A stretch of DNA of 64,000 bases from the NCBI RefSeq assembly GCF_020283565.1, contig NC_060065.1, positions 23,052,409 through 23,116,408 of the forward strand, given 5' to 3'. Position numbers and translations under genes: made by a program. This DNA comes from Trifolium pratense. Lineage: Eukaryota > Streptophyta > Magnoliopsida > Fabales > Fabaceae. Within the stretch, counting starts at the first letter, position 1, and the number at the start of each line of letters is the position of its first letter. The notes below the pieces were generated by a model, which did not search any database, was not told the DNA's origin, and saw only the letters and a program-made list of their open reading frames with translations. This document shows, piece by piece, positions 10,351 to 22,276 of this stretch.

Positions 10351-13160
10351 TCTATACACTTGACACGTAGAGAACGAATTTTGGACACTGTAGATTTAAT
10401 TCACTTATGCCACGTCGACTCCGTTTTAAATTTTTTTTCAAATTTGTTTTTTTGTCATGTTTTTGTCTTTTGTGGTTCTGCATAAAACAAAACCCATCGC
10501 CTTCCCCTGATATACCTTCATGTTTTTATGGTGCAGTCATTAACCGGTGGCGGTGGTTTAATTTTCCCTCCCATTCTCAATCACGCTGATTTGAATTCTG
10601 AATCACGCTTTTTGTTTGTGTAAAACACCTTCCTCAGATATCGTCTCGTCGTCTAGGCGTTATCTGGTGCTCTAATTTTCCCTCTACAAACAGTTTCATC
10701 TATAAATTTGGGTTGGGTTGAGATGGAAGGTAAATTGGTCATCGCTTCCAGTTTCTTCTCGTGTGTGCTATTTCTTGTGGTTTCATCTATAAATTTGTCA
10801 TCGCTTCAGGTACTGTTGATTTGCAAAAGATTAGGGTTCTCGGTTTCATCTATAAATTTGAATTATGAATCCTTCGATTTTCAAATTTTTGTTGTTGGCC
10901 AGTTTAAATTGAAGTTCTTTGTATCCACACTGTCTATAAATTAGGGATGGAAAGGATTGACGATGCAGAATGAATGAACAGGGAGCACACACAACAACGG
11001 CGGCAGCCTCCGATGTAGAGGCAAGGATTCAGATCCATTCTATTTTGGCCCTCAATTTGTTTGTGATTTTTCTTCTTGCTTCTACTCACATCATGTTTTA
11101 TTTTGTGCATGTGAAATCAGAGATTGCTATTCATGAGACTGAGTAAATAGGTATGATATTTAAAAATATTAGTTTAGCCTTGAGATTTGAGTTTTTGATT
11201 TTATATCAATGAACAACATTTCGATTTTGATTATTTTGTTGCAAGTTCAGTCTGTTGTAGCTATAACATATTTTGCCTTTTGTGCCATGGAATTGCATAA
11301 AAAATTTATGATGTAAAATCACATGAAGTGTAACATAAAAACTTCAATTTGAACTACTTAATGGTATGCAAGAGGAACTTTCATTCAATTTGAGCAGCAT
11401 GGAGTTTGATTTTACTAGCTAAATTATCAAACCTGTTTGAAGCCTTTTTTTAGAATGATTATAATCTCATATGAGCTTTGCAATAAGAAACAAAAAATAC
11501 AATGTTTGATTCAATGTTGGATTGGTTTCAAAAACATAAGATTACTTTTTAATGAATGTTTTGTTTGTGAAGAATCAATGAATGATTTTTAATGAATGTT
11601 TTGTTTGTGAAGAATCAATATTTTCTATGCAAAAAATAACATGTTGAGTGTGATACTATTAGGTTGGGTTAAAGTGTGATAGTCATTTAATAATAACATG
11701 CTACTTGAGAGGGATAAATGGTGCAGAGAATAAGAAAACATTGACTTCAATCATTTAAGGGTTGTTGAGGGGTATTGAGTACAAAGAGTATTTTAATTGT
11801 TTCCTTTAATTTCTATGTTTGGTATATGTATATTTTGTAGGGAGGTATTGATTTATAATTGAAAGGGAAAATTGGAACCAGCTGTGTTTGCTTTAATAAC
11901 ATGTTTACAGTCTGGCTTCAGATTCAAAGTCATGCGAAGGAATGCATAATGTTTGGGTGTTTTGGCACAGAACGGATGAAACATTACTTGCTGGCTTTGC
12001 TACAAACTAGAAGCGTTAATGAATGCATTCTCTTTTTAACCACGTTAATATTTCATGTCTCGTAAATTACCATTTTTGTTAACTAATCTTTTTCTGGCTC
12101 CATCATCCCTATTTGTTTTTGTTTCATATTTTTAAACCAATTTAATTTAATATAGACATGATAAATAGTGGGTACACTTGCAGGAGTGAGATTGATAAGG
12201 CAAGCGAGTATTTGACTGAATAGTTGGTGTTGTATACATATGGGTATGCATTGAAGTTTTCCCTTGCGATTAATTTTGTAAAACTTTATATTTATGCTTG
12301 AATATTGTTCCTTTATCATAATTTTATTCATGCAGTGAAACATAATGGCTCAATTGAAACTGGGATTCTCAATACCATATATTGTAAGTCATAGGAATCT
12401 TTATCTTAAAGAGGTATATTAGTTGTTTACTATGTGATGGTTTCTTTGTAAATTTGGTAACAGCTTTACAAAATCATCTTACCCACCAAGTAGTATATTG
12501 GTTTACTCTTTTGTTTTGTGACTGGGAGATGGTATCCACAAATGTACTTTTTTTTATATTTACAAATACAATGCTTGAATGTTAATGCCACTGATACAAA
12601 AACAAGTAATCTTTTTATTGCCTTCAATTCGGCCATTAATTGATTTAGAATTTTTATTTTCTGTTCTAAAATGAAATTGCATCTTTAGTTTTGTTTTTGT
12701 TGTGATAATTGTTTATGGATGTGAAGAGAAGACTTATAGTTATAACTATGAAACTTATTTGATAGTTTAAATTTGATGTTTTTATACTCTAATGTATCTC
12801 AAAACATGGTTTGTGAGTTTTTGAAAAACCAATTTGAATGACCATGCCACTGATACAAAATTTGATTTAAACATAAATAAGCCAAAGAAAATAAAAATGA
12901 ATATAAACATGCTTTCAATATATCAGTAGGTACTACTACCGTGTGCAGGCAAATGTGTAGTTAGCTAATTGAAGCTTAGATAAATAAGTTGTTTTTTACC
13001 TTATAAGCTGCTTAAATACTATCCATTGCCTTTTTAGATATCATATGTTTATAATTCTGTTATTTTAAATTATTGTATAGCCTCGTGAAAGTTACCGACA
13101 TGTTTGGTGAATGATTTTCGTGTATACATTGGTAATTATGCAATCTTGCAAGATCCAAGT
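10351..13160. other. Helitron internal sequence without recognised genes
   Basis: This is AT-rich DNA with only short ORFs. It has a short tandem duplication near 11546-11620 (TTTTTAATGAATGTTTTGTT repeated). The cluster of ACAACGGCGGCAGC-type sequence near 10990 looks more GC-rich and genic and may be another captured scrap, but I cannot identify it. Confidence 0.4.
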
Positions 13161-13168
13161 AGGCATCG

Positions 13169-13615
13169 GATGGTGCAGTTGGTTATACAGGGATAATGGC
13201 ATATAGATATAATTTAGTTGACTTTTCACAACCTTATATTGAATCTGACCTCCACATGGTGGTTACTGAACAACCAGCAAAATCAAAAACATGGAAATTT
13301 TTGGATGCCTTTACAAAAGAGATGTGGCTTTTGATAGCAGCTATTCATATTTTTGTAGGCTTTGTTATTTGGTTGATTGAAAGGGAAGATAATCGAGATC
13401 TAAGGGGAATTGGTTTCATGCTATGGTTTTTAGTCACTGTACTATTTTATGCACACAGTAAGTCCTCAAACATTAAATTTCAGCATGTTTATTTAACTAA
13501 CTTTGAAAAGCATGCATAATAATCCTAATTTTGGATACATTTTGAATATGTGCGCAGGAGAACCAACGCAGGGAACATTTTCCAGCTAGGTGACTTTGGC
13601 TTTGTTATTTCAAGG
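13169..13615 (+). pseudogene. Glutamate receptor-like (GLR) gene fragment captured in the Helitron
   Basis: 13169-13457 encodes DGAVGYTGIM then YNLVDFSQPYIESDLHMVV, WKFLDAFTKEMWLLIAAIHI and GIGFMLWFLVTVLFYAH. This is the S1 ligand-binding half, first membrane helix and pore region of plant GLR channels. A splice donor (CACA|GTAAGT) follows at 13458 and a matching acceptor ends at 13557. The next piece reads ENQRREHF where functional GLRs continue ENTxSTLGR and the rest of the channel. The fragment lacks the N-terminal receptor domain, most of the pore and S2, so it cannot make a channel. It retains an intron, which fits DNA-level capture by a Helitron. Confidence 0.85.
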
Positions 13616-14187
13616 ATGGTTGCTATGACTTGAAATTTTTTATGATATTGGTTTAGGTGCTTGGGTTACAATCTTATTTGTAAAGCCTTGAATAAAAATA
13701 GCAAGGAAAATATTCTCACACCTTGCCATGTTGAATATGAATGAGAATTACTTATGTCCTTTTTGAAACCAATCTTGAATTGTGAGCACAATAAAGAAAA
13801 AGCACATGCTGTAAAAATAGCTTAACTTTCGCATCTTTAATTAGTTCACTACAAATTACCTGCAACTGCAAGTAGCCTACCGATATAAGAAAAACAAACA
13901 AATTCGAGCTGCATGTGAAATTATAGTTCAATGAATGATTCCTTACTATTTGATAGCTCTGTCATTATAATTAGCGTGCATTTCAAATTTATATATGCAA
14001 TTGGTGTTACATAGTGGGTGCATTAAGAAAATATATTCATATATATATTTTGGTTTGCGGTGCAATCCTTATTGATATGTAAATATGTGTGTATATTAAT
14101 TTTTATTAACTGAGTCATTTGATTGTTGACTTATAATAGACCAATTCCAATAAATAAAAGTATGTCAAAAAAAAAAAATAGTTACAT

Positions 14188-14216
14188 CCGTGCGGAAGCA
14201 CGGCTTTAAAGACTAG
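14188..14216 (+). terminator. Helitron 3' hairpin and CTAG terminus
   Basis: A six-base-pair GC stem with a GGAA loop is followed by CTTTAAAGA and CTAG. In rolling-circle transposition this structure signals the end of the transferred strand. Confidence 0.8.
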
Positions 14217-14350
14217 TTAATATATTATAAGGTCATTTTAGTAATTGTAATAGAATTTTTACATAAAATCAAAACAAAAAACTTCTTAATAAGTATGCAA
14301 ATTAAAATACTATATTTACGTATAAAAGAGGTCGGAGGGAGTAGGTATAG

Positions 14351-14402
14351 ATGACACATTAATTTTTTTTTTTTTTTTTTTGACAAGTATGACACATTAA
14401 TT
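14351..14402 (-). repeat. Severely 5'-truncated retroposon tail with target duplication
   Basis: A 14-base direct repeat, ATGACACATTAATT, at 14351-14364 and 14389-14402 brackets only a T run followed by GACAAGT. Read on the minus strand this is ACTTGTC then poly(A). It looks like the last few bases of a SINE plus its tail, inserted by target-primed reverse transcription. Confidence 0.65.
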
Positions 14403-14499
14403 AAAATATAATTTTTGTGATAAATTGAACTAAGCCGTTAGATAATTTGTGATGTGAAGACCCTATCCTATATGCGGTCTTCACTCTAGACTAGAAGTA

Positions 14500-14624
14500 C
14501 TCCCTCCGTCCCAAAATATAAGCAAAAAGTGGTTAACCAAAATGGATGTATTTGGACTAAATTTTTAACCAAATACATCCACTTTAGTTGACCACTTTTT
14601 GCTTATATTTTGGGACGGATGGAG
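14500..14624. mobile_element. Intact hairpin Stowaway MITE in the SMO2 promoter
   Basis: The 125-bp element begins CTCCCTCCGTCCCAAAATA and is a near-perfect palindrome. The two arms (about 60 bases each) pair through GCAAAAAGTGGT and GGATGTATTTGG. TA dinucleotides flank it (14498-14499 and 14625-14626). It ends 184 bases before the SMO2 start codon. Confidence 0.93.
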
Positions 14625-14781
14625 TATTTCATTATGGAGGGAAGGAGGGAGGGAGGGAGGGTGTATTTATATTTATAAGCAGCATAGAATAGAAGGGACT
14701 GGGGAAGGGAGTTATCGATGATCTGTTGGGACTCACCACTGTGACACACTACACTTGGGTTGGGCAGGCATTACTGTCATA

Positions 14782-14805
14782 TCTCTCTCTCTCTCTCTCT
14801 CTCTC
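14782..14805 (+). repeat. (TC)n tract in the SMO2 5' leader
   Basis: Twelve TC units end three bases before the ATG at 14809. Such CT/GA tracts in 5' leaders are typical BPC (GAGA-binding) sites in plants. A regulatory role here is inferred. Confidence 0.7.
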
Positions 14806-14808
14806 GCT

Positions 14809-15217
14809 ATGGTTGCTTCATTCATCATCGAATCTCTTTGGCAGGTTTTCTCCGTTCCCTTCATTCTTCTTCCATTTTATTTCCCCTTTATTATCATCAC
14901 ATGCATTTTTCTTAATCAATTCAACAAACAATCATAATCACTCTCTCATTTTCTTGATTACATTTTTCATTGCATATCGCGAGATTATGCATTTATTAGG
15001 GAGCAAAAACAGTGCTTCATCATAAATCATTGCATTTCAATATCAGATTCTTGTTTATATTCAAATGTATTCATAAAAAAAAAAAAAAAAGAGGAAATAA
15101 CAAACAATGTACAACTTTGGAGTAAGAATCAATCAATATAACATTGTACCAATTTTGTTTTGTCAAAAAATTAATAAATAATATTATTTTAATTGAATCT
15201 TGCAAGTTCTTCTACAT

Positions 15218-15309
<92 letters not shown>

Positions 15310-18128
15310 TTCAGTAGATTGTTTGATATAACATTTGTTGTTTGAATCAGGATTGTTGATCATAGATCGTAGAAAATAATGGTTTGTTCAAATTCTGCTA
15401 CGCTACAGGGCTATACTGCTGCACTATTTGACAATAATTTTTGTGTTTTACTAAAGAGTGTATTGCGGAACTATAACAATTTATTCAAATTCCGCTATGT
15501 AATAGACTGACTGATATTTGACAAGATTAGTTAGAATTGAATTCCCATATTGTTGATTCAAATCTTAGAATAAAAATGTTGTTTGTTTCTTTTTGTACTT
15601 TGACTTTGGCTTGGTATATAATTTGGAGAAATGTTATTTTGACGACAATTTTGTTGTCCAATAACGTTTTTATATACGGTGTAAATGTGATTTTGTTTTT
15701 TTTATTAGTTTTTTCTCCTTCTCCAAGTCAAATCAATAGTTATAATTGATGTATTTGAAATAGAGTACGCTGTTAACTTTTAGATGTTCAAATAACATTC
15801 CTGACTTTTCGCGTTTTTATGCTGTAGTACTTGATCACAAATTTCAGTGACTTTCAATTGGCGTGTTTGGGGAGTTTCTTTATTCATGAAAGCGTTTTCT
15901 TTTTATCTGGACTACCTTTTATATGGCTTGAGAGGGCCGGATGTCTGTCAAAGTACAAAATTCAGGTTTCTCCATTTTCAATTCCATTGCCTCCTTAAAC
16001 TTTTTTTATTTTTTATTTCAATGAAGATTAGTCTAGTGTTGTCAATCACTGAAAGTAACAGATTGTTTAAATTCCACTATGCTACGATGCTATAGACCTG
16101 ATTTTTGACAATGCTGTGTAGTAAATACTAAATAGCATATTGTGGAACAATAGCGATTTGTTCAAATTCTGCAACATTGTAGCTGCTATTTGACAACACT
16201 AGATTAACCATTTTATGTTTTTTTCCCGTCTTTCCCTTCGAATAACTTGTGGCAAGTTCAAATGACAAACTTATTGATATGCTTCTCAGATCATTAGGGC
16301 AGCTCCATTTACATGATAATTGATATCAATCAATCATTCACCTTTTCCATGCCTTCTGTGTTGTACTAAAACAATGTGTTCTGGTATTTACAAGTTAAAG
16401 TTACAGTTTAGTTTCCTTTATAATGTTCTACGTTTTACTGTTATGACTTACGATACATGTTTTTGCAATATGCCTTTTATTGTTGATTGATTGTCGAATT
16501 TTTGGTTGACCATTCTCACCAAAATGAACACCCTTGAAAATATAGAACAATTTTGTTTGTTTCTTTGAACTTATGCATCATGAGAACATCTTTTGGTACC
16601 AGATGTCAGATAAATTTATTCCATCTTAGCTTGATATATAATTGTCTATGTGTTACGGACTGAATCCTATTTCTGCTATTGTTTGAGATCTGGTACTGCA
16701 GTATATATTATATATATATATGAGTTTTTCCCCAATTAAAATTTTATGGATAAGTTATTGATTTAGAGCATAGTAGGGATCAATCGGTATGTAAGATTTT
16801 GTTACTAATATACTCACTTTCATGTAGGCAAAAACTAACAGCCCTGCATCTGAGGAGAGATGTATTATTCGCTTGTTGATGTATCATTTTGGAGTAAATC
16901 TACCTCTGATGATTTTTTCATATCCTGTCTTCAGATACATGGGCATGCGAAGTAGTCTTCCTCTGCCGTCCTGGTACTTTCAGGTTTCTTTAGAAGACTG
17001 GTTCTCTTATGAGTTTCATGATGAGAATTCTTCTTAAAAACATTTAGAATACATTTTTCCATTAAGATTGCTTAGCAAGACTTGCTTTCAATTTTGCAGG
17101 AGAGTAGTTCTAACGCAAATAATATTTTACTTCATTTTGGAGGACTTTGTATTCTATTGGGGACATAGGATACTGCACACAAAATGGTTGTACAAACACG
17201 TACATAGTGTCCATCATGAGTAAGTTTTATACATGTTATGTAGTCTATCAAATATCAATGAACTGAGAAATGGTTTGCGGTTTTGCTTAAATCTCAAAGG
17301 TTTTTAACTATATTGTGAAGGTATGCTACACCATTTGGACTTACTTCTGAATATGCTCATCCTGCTGAGATACTTTTCCTCGGTTTTGCTACCATTCTTG
17401 GTCCTGCTGTCACTGGACCACACTTGATTACTCTCTGGCTATGGATGGTTCTTAGAGTCCTTGAGACGGTTGAGGCACATTGCGGTTACCATTTCCCATG
17501 GAGTCCATCAAACTTCTTACCTCTTTATGGAGGGTGAATTTCATGTTCCTTCTCCTTAACTTGACATCAACCTTTTAGTTTCAGTTATTATGCTCATTTC
17601 TTTGTTGTTAACAAATTTATATCTCCATTTTTCAGAGCTGACTTTCATGACTATCATCACCGTTTGTTGTACACTAAGTCTGGAAACTATTCATCAACCT
17701 TTACATACATGGATTGGTAAGTTTTTAACATATTCTTCTCAATATGATGGGATAACGTTAAATAACATTGGACCTGAATTCTTTGCCATTGTGATAACCT
17801 TGTTGTATTCACACAGTCACGTGATTTCAGCCTTCGGATCTTAATCTGACGGTTTCTATTTTGAGTTTGCAAAACATATCCAAAAATGAAGTCAAAACAC
17901 GAACTGTCGGATCAAATTCATATGGTCTAGATAATGTTTTGACTGATGAGAATTCATTTCCATGTAACATTGGTTTATGCATTGGATATTCTGCTTGCTT
18001 AACTGACACCAGTGTGTGATATTTTTGTCCTTTATAATAGGGTATTTGGAACTGATATAGGATACAGAAAGTTGAAAGCATTAAAGAACGCTGAAGTTGA
18101 ATACAGTAGCGAACAAAAGAAACATTGA
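14809..18128 (+). CDS. SMO2: Sterol 4-alpha-methyl oxidase 2 (SMO2), seven exons
   Basis: Coding exons are 14809-14844, 15828-15965, 16828-16973, 17100-17219, 17321-17533, 17636-17716 and 18041-18128. All introns are GT..AG, and the total of 822 nt gives 273 residues. The protein matches plant SMO2, an ER-membrane non-haem di-iron oxidase that removes the second C-4 methyl group from 4-methylsterols in sterol synthesis. The three His boxes of the fatty-acid hydroxylase family are intact: HRILH (129-133), HSVHH (142-146) and HDYHH (222-226). Hydrophobic segments lie around residues 22-50 and 114-127. The start codon is the first ATG after the CT leader and gives the expected MVASFIIESLWQ N-terminus. 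The length is about normal for the family. Intron 1 (983 bp) contains a (TA)n microsatellite. SMO1 is unlikely, because the sequence follows the SMO2 pattern I know (e.g. WGHRILHTKWLYKHVHSVHH). Confidence 0.93.
15221..15304. repeat. (TA)n microsatellite in SMO2 intron 1
   Basis: About 42 uninterrupted TA units lie roughly 520 bases upstream of exon 2. The tract is likely polymorphic in length and hard to sequence accurately. Confidence 0.95.
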
Positions 18129-18561
18129 TGGAATGGAATAAATTGTGAATATTTAGAACCATTGAAAAAGTTGATTTCCAAACTTGAGGGAAAATTTGAA
18201 AATTGTCTTCTTCTGTGTTTTGGTTCTGGACATGCATGCCATGTAATTTAGAAAAGTTTAGTGAAAGTGGTTGCTTTTGGGATGGTTTCTTCCCCTATTC
18301 CACCATCTATTTTGTTGATTCCAATTCTTTCTTGGCAAACATTGGCTATTGTTGGATGTAAACCAGTTTAATGAAATGAAATGAAAGAGACGATTTGTTC
18401 TGTGACATATCTTTCCATGCAAATGACACTAGATATTGTGTGCTTCTAGATTTGTTACATTGTAAGAAGTGAAAAGATTTATTTTACAATTGACATTCTT
18501 ACTTTTGAGAGTACTACACCTAATATTGTCTGTTAAGCGACTACTAACTTCATTTTGCTTA
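18129..18561 (+). other. SMO2 3' untranslated region and downstream spacer
   Basis: The stop is at 18126-18128. AT-rich sequence follows with several possible poly(A) signals. No other feature is visible before the next MITE. Confidence 0.5.
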
Positions 18562-19647
18562 CTACTTCAACCCTAATTATAAGCAAAAGTTTACTTTTCA
18601 GATTCATAGGATAATTTATGTATCTGATCATAGACCACATATATTAGTTATTCGGCAAAATTACACCAGAGGTCCTTTATCTTATTTATTCGTAACACTT
18701 TGATCCTTTATCTTTTTTTTTGTAACGTTTAAGTCCTTTATCTTTTGTACTACACACATATAGGTCTTTTTTTTTATTTAAAAAATATGAGTTGGCAAGC
18801 CATGTAAGAAAATCTTATATTTTTTAATATTAAAAATTTAAATTCTAAAATTCATATGAACATTCATCTCATGTTCATCACCTCCTTCATAAAATTAAAA
18901 TCAATTGAGAAACAAATTCTAGATTTTAACCCAAAACCCAGTTTTTATGGGTGGTCTGAGCTCTTGTTGGTTGTGGCTATTACGTGAGTATAGTTTTTGT
19001 TGCAACATTCCTCATGTTGCCTCTCTACATTTTGATATTATGTCATTTCATCCTTTCTATTTATTGATGATTTATTCACTTCACTTGGAAACAATCAATA
19101 ATCTACCATAATGATTAATGATATGGGGCTATTTTTGGGTTAAAATCCAGAATTTGTTTATGGGTTAATTTTATTTTTATGAATTTTGGAGATTTTGGGA
19201 ATTTTAGGGTTTAATGAAAATTGGGGATTTCAATTTTGTAGTTTAGGAGAACATTGATGTAAACAAAACACATAGAGATTGATACTATTTTGAAGTGCAT
19301 TTGGGAAGTAATTGATTTTGGTTAAGAATGAAAATGATGAATATATGAAGATGATGATGAAGGTATGAAGAAGATGATGAACATACATGGATTTTATAAT
19401 TTTAATAAAATTAAAAAAATTAAATATTCCTATGTGCCTGCCACATCAGTCTTTTTTTAATAAAAAACAAAAAAAAAAGACCTATATGTGCGTAGTACAA
19501 AAGATAAAAGACTTAAACGTTACCAAAAAAAGATAAAGGACCAAAGTGTTACAAATAAATAAGATAAAGGACCTTCAGTGTAATTTTGCCTAGTTATTCA
19601 ATGAATTTGAAAAATAAATTTTTACTTATAATTAAGGCCGGAAGGAG
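18562..19647. mobile_element. Older Stowaway-type MITE interrupted by a MULE-MITE
   Basis: The left arm starts CTACTTCAACCCTAATTATA and the right arm is the inverse of CTCCTTCCGGCCTTAATTATA. Both are bordered by TA. Removing the insert at 18654-19590 and one 9-bp duplication leaves about 140 bp. The arms remain about 80% alike by eye. Confidence 0.75.
18654..19590. mobile_element. Mutator-like MITE with long terminal inverted repeats
   Basis: A perfect 9-bp target duplication, TAGTTATTC, flanks it (18645-18653 and 19591-19599), as in Mutator-type elements. The ends begin GGCAAAATTACACC and pair for over 100 bases (AGGTCCTTTATCTTATTTAT, TAACACTTTG, GTTTAAGTCC). Inner segments also pair (AAATTCTAGATTTTAACCC near 18924 with the inverse near 19140), so the 937-bp element folds back over most of its length. 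No transposase ORF is present. Confidence 0.9.
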
Positions 19648-19649
19648 TA

Positions 19650-20766
19650 CATGAATGCCCCATAGGCTGTTTTAAGGGAGCTTGAATTTTCATTTTGATA
19701 TTTGAAACTGATTTGAGAGATTTGAAACCAAGCTATATTGTTATTCTAGAAAATACATAAAATGAGCTTAGCTAGGTAAATTGGAAGGTTACTCCATGCA
19801 AGTTCTCAATCTGATTAATTATTAATTATTATACAATGATCAGTTTTGACCTCAATCAGCAGACTGCAATAAAACCCCACGGCCTGTTCTTAAATCTAAT
19901 AATCCTTGACCCCCTCAACAAAAATATTTGCCACTAGAGACAAATGTTGTTCTACAGGTTATATATGTTGATAGAAAATTGGAAGATTACTTTTGAATAA
20001 GTTTTATATGTTGATGGGTGCACTAAAGTATAATAAATTTTGAGTTTAATGACTAATGCTGTAAAATAGTTTTACACGATCGTTTAATAAATAGCTATCA
20101 TTTTGTCATGTCATGTCAAGAAAGTGGGGGGAAGTGGGGTAATGTGGCGCAAAACATGGTTGGTATTGATTGACAGTGTAAAATTATTTTACACCGTCGG
20201 TGCATATCAATTAAATCCATAAATTTTTGACATTTAAATTTGACGTTGAACACAGAAGAAGAGGCACTAAAGTATAATTTGAAAATAAAACAGAATTGTA
20301 ACATTTGAAAATATCTACTCGAAAGAGTTGTTTTTGTCCCGTATCCGTTCAAATTAAGTGTTCTGGAAAATGAGACTCAGACTTCGGCCTAAACTAAATA
20401 AAATTTGAACAAATAACCGTTTCACTAGGAATTAAACTTTGATTCTTCTAAACGAATCGTCTTAGGAGGCGCTCATTAATAACTTGAATTCAATGTCTTA
20501 ATTTATTTTTTAAAGAATATGTATATAAGATTTAATCTAATTACCGTACTTAATAATAGAGAATAAGTCAGTGTCCTTCTATTTCAAAAAAAAAAGTCTG
20601 TGTCCTTCTCAACGGGCCAGTTTCCACCAAAAAATAATATTATAAACCCACATTCTTTAAACTGGTGATAATTTGTCTTTTGTTAACAGAAAAATATTAT
20701 TTTTAATTAATATTAGTAAACTCACATTCTTTAAACTGGTGATAATTTTGTCTTTTGTAAACAAAA

Positions 20767-20797
<31 letters not shown>

Positions 20798-21217
20798 TTA
20801 TCATAATAATACAAATCCATCCCTTACCTTACATCTAATCTAAAAATCCTTGACCCCCTCAACATTGGCCACTGAATGCTTCCAATGATATTAGCTTTCT
20901 CATCTCTCCACGTGGCACTTGCACCATCTTCATAGGCCCCTGCCGGTTCTGATTAGTCATCATCTCAAACATATAATAAAATAATAAAATAAAAATATAC
21001 AAACAAAATATCACATAGCTTGTTACATTATTTTACTAGATTTGACAATAATAATTATTATTAGTAGTATTATTAGCACACGGTCCCCAATCAATTGACT
21101 TTCATAACAACCATAAGTTTGTTGAGAAGTTCTTACAAAAGGAAGGCCCTATAGGGTGCTAGCTAGTACAAAAGAAAATATACACATTTTTCATTATAGT
21201 ACAATTTCATTCATATT
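19650..21217. other. Intergenic DNA with short duplications and an (ATT)n tract
   Basis: No gene is seen. A ~40-base segment (CACATTCTTTAAACTGGTGA and onward) occurs at about 20648 and again at about 20722. The second copy runs into an (ATT)n tract at about 20768-20797. Around 20055-20205 two TGTAAAATAxTTTTACAC-type palindromes suggest a decayed MITE, with boundaries not resolved. Confidence 0.5.
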
Positions 21218-21244
21218 TTGGTTGAGTTTGTGAAAGTGTCTGAG

Positions 21245-22276
21245 ATGGGAAATTGTCAAGCTATAGATGCTGCAGCACTAGTGATTCAGCATCCAAGTGG
21301 GAAGATAGAGAGATTGTATTGGTCAGTAAGTGCAAGTTATGTCATGAGGGCAAATCCTGGTCATTATGTGTCATTGATCATGCCATTGCCTCAAGAACAA
21401 GAAGGGCATAATAGTAATAATAATGAGGTGAATAAGGCTGTGCTTTTCACTCGTGTTAAGTTGCTTAAGCCTGAAGACACTCTCACTTTAGGCCATGCTT
21501 ATAGGCTCATCACAACTCAAGGTTAGTTACTTTTTTCCTTTTGAAGGATTTGTGTTTGTTTTCCCATTGTGTTTTTTTTTTTCCTTCTTCTTCTTCTTCT
21601 TCTTCTTCTTCTTCTTCTTCTTCTTCTTCTTCTTCTTCTTCTTCTTCTTTATGTTTTCGGTGTTGTCAATCACAGATCGTGAAAAATACCAGGTGTAATT
21701 CTACTATGAAATAGTGTTATAGTATCACTATAGTTGTTATTTCTGCTATGTTACACTCCTTTCAGTTTTTTTTATAAGAGACATTTCACCTTTTTAGATT
21801 CATTGAAAAATTAATGTATCTGGTCTATATTTCTAAAAGGATCGGAGGAAGTAGCGCTGATATAGCTGCTATTTAACAATACTTCATTATGTTTCTGAAA
21901 AAACAGTTTTCTGTTTTTTTTTTTTTTGGTTTGAAGAGGTTGAGAGGGTATTGAGAGTAAAGAAGAGGAGGACACATGGAAAAACAGTGGAAGGTGTGGA
22001 AATGGTGGAGCTGGAAAAGGAAAATTCAGCTTGTGAGAATGAAGGGATGTTGGACACAGGAAAGATGTATCAGGTTTGGTTCTGTTACTCATCTTCACCA
22101 GTCATTTTTGGCTTTTCTGTTTTGGTTAATGAGAATTGATGCTATAACTACATAACAAATTTCAGGCAATGAGAGCCGATAGACGGAGGCTAAAGGTAGG
22201 ATCAACAAATCCTGCTGCACTGAGACTAAAATCGTGGCGCCCTTCGTTACAAAGCATCTCAGAGTTTTCCAATTGA
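21245..22276 (+). CDS. DUF4228/PADRE-domain protein, three exons
   Basis: Exons are 21245-21521, 21937-22073 and 22166-22276 (525 nt, 174 residues, GT..AG introns). The N-terminus MGNCQAIDAAALVIQHPSG and the following IERLYWSVSASYVM are characteristic of the DUF4228 (PADRE) family, small plant proteins often induced by stress or pathogens. I chose the ATG at 21245 over the upstream in-frame codon at 21218 because family members begin MGNC. Gly2/Cys4 would allow N-myristoylation and palmitoylation. The middle (LFTRVKLLKPEDTLTLGHAYRLITTQE) completes the domain. The C-terminal half is Arg/Lys-rich (VKKRRT, ADRRRLK) and ends in WRPSLQSISE, also seen in relatives. The biochemical function is unknown for the family. 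Confidence 0.88.
21584..21648. repeat. (CTT)n microsatellite in intron 1 of the PADRE gene
   Basis: More than 20 CTT units begin about 60 bases after the splice donor. Confidence 0.93.

Larger units (their letters stand above)
10351..14216 (+). mobile_element. Non-autonomous Helitron carrying a glutamate-receptor fragment
   Basis: The 3' end has the hallmarks of a plant Helitron: a GC-rich hairpin (CCGTGC-GGAA-GCACGG, 14188-14203), nine bases, then CTAG at 14213-14216 followed by T. The proposed 5' end is TCTATACACTT at 10351, preceded by A, giving insertion between A and T with no target duplication, as the family does. No Rep/helicase ORF is seen in the 3.9 kb, so it would need an enzyme supplied by another element. 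The 5' boundary is less certain than the 3' one. Confidence 0.75.
10192..14341. mobile_element. Stowaway-type MITE split by a Helitron
   Basis: The left end begins CTCCCTCCGGCCTTATT at 10192 and the right end finishes with the inverse (CGGAGGGAG) at 14341. Each is bordered by TA, the Tc1/mariner target. Without the Helitron (10351-14216) the two pieces total about 284 bp, a normal Stowaway length. The right terminal repeat matches well only over the first ~10 bases, so the MITE is old. Confidence 0.75.

Noticed and set aside
10192..14341. A single 4.1 kb mariner-type element with captured DNA
   Set aside because: The Helitron terminus at 14216 and the A|T junctions explain the middle better. 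The remaining ends add up to a normal-sized Stowaway MITE, and there is no mariner transposase.
21495..21698. ORF with a poly-Phe run
   Set aside because: It is a translation of the intronic (CTT)n tract in another frame.
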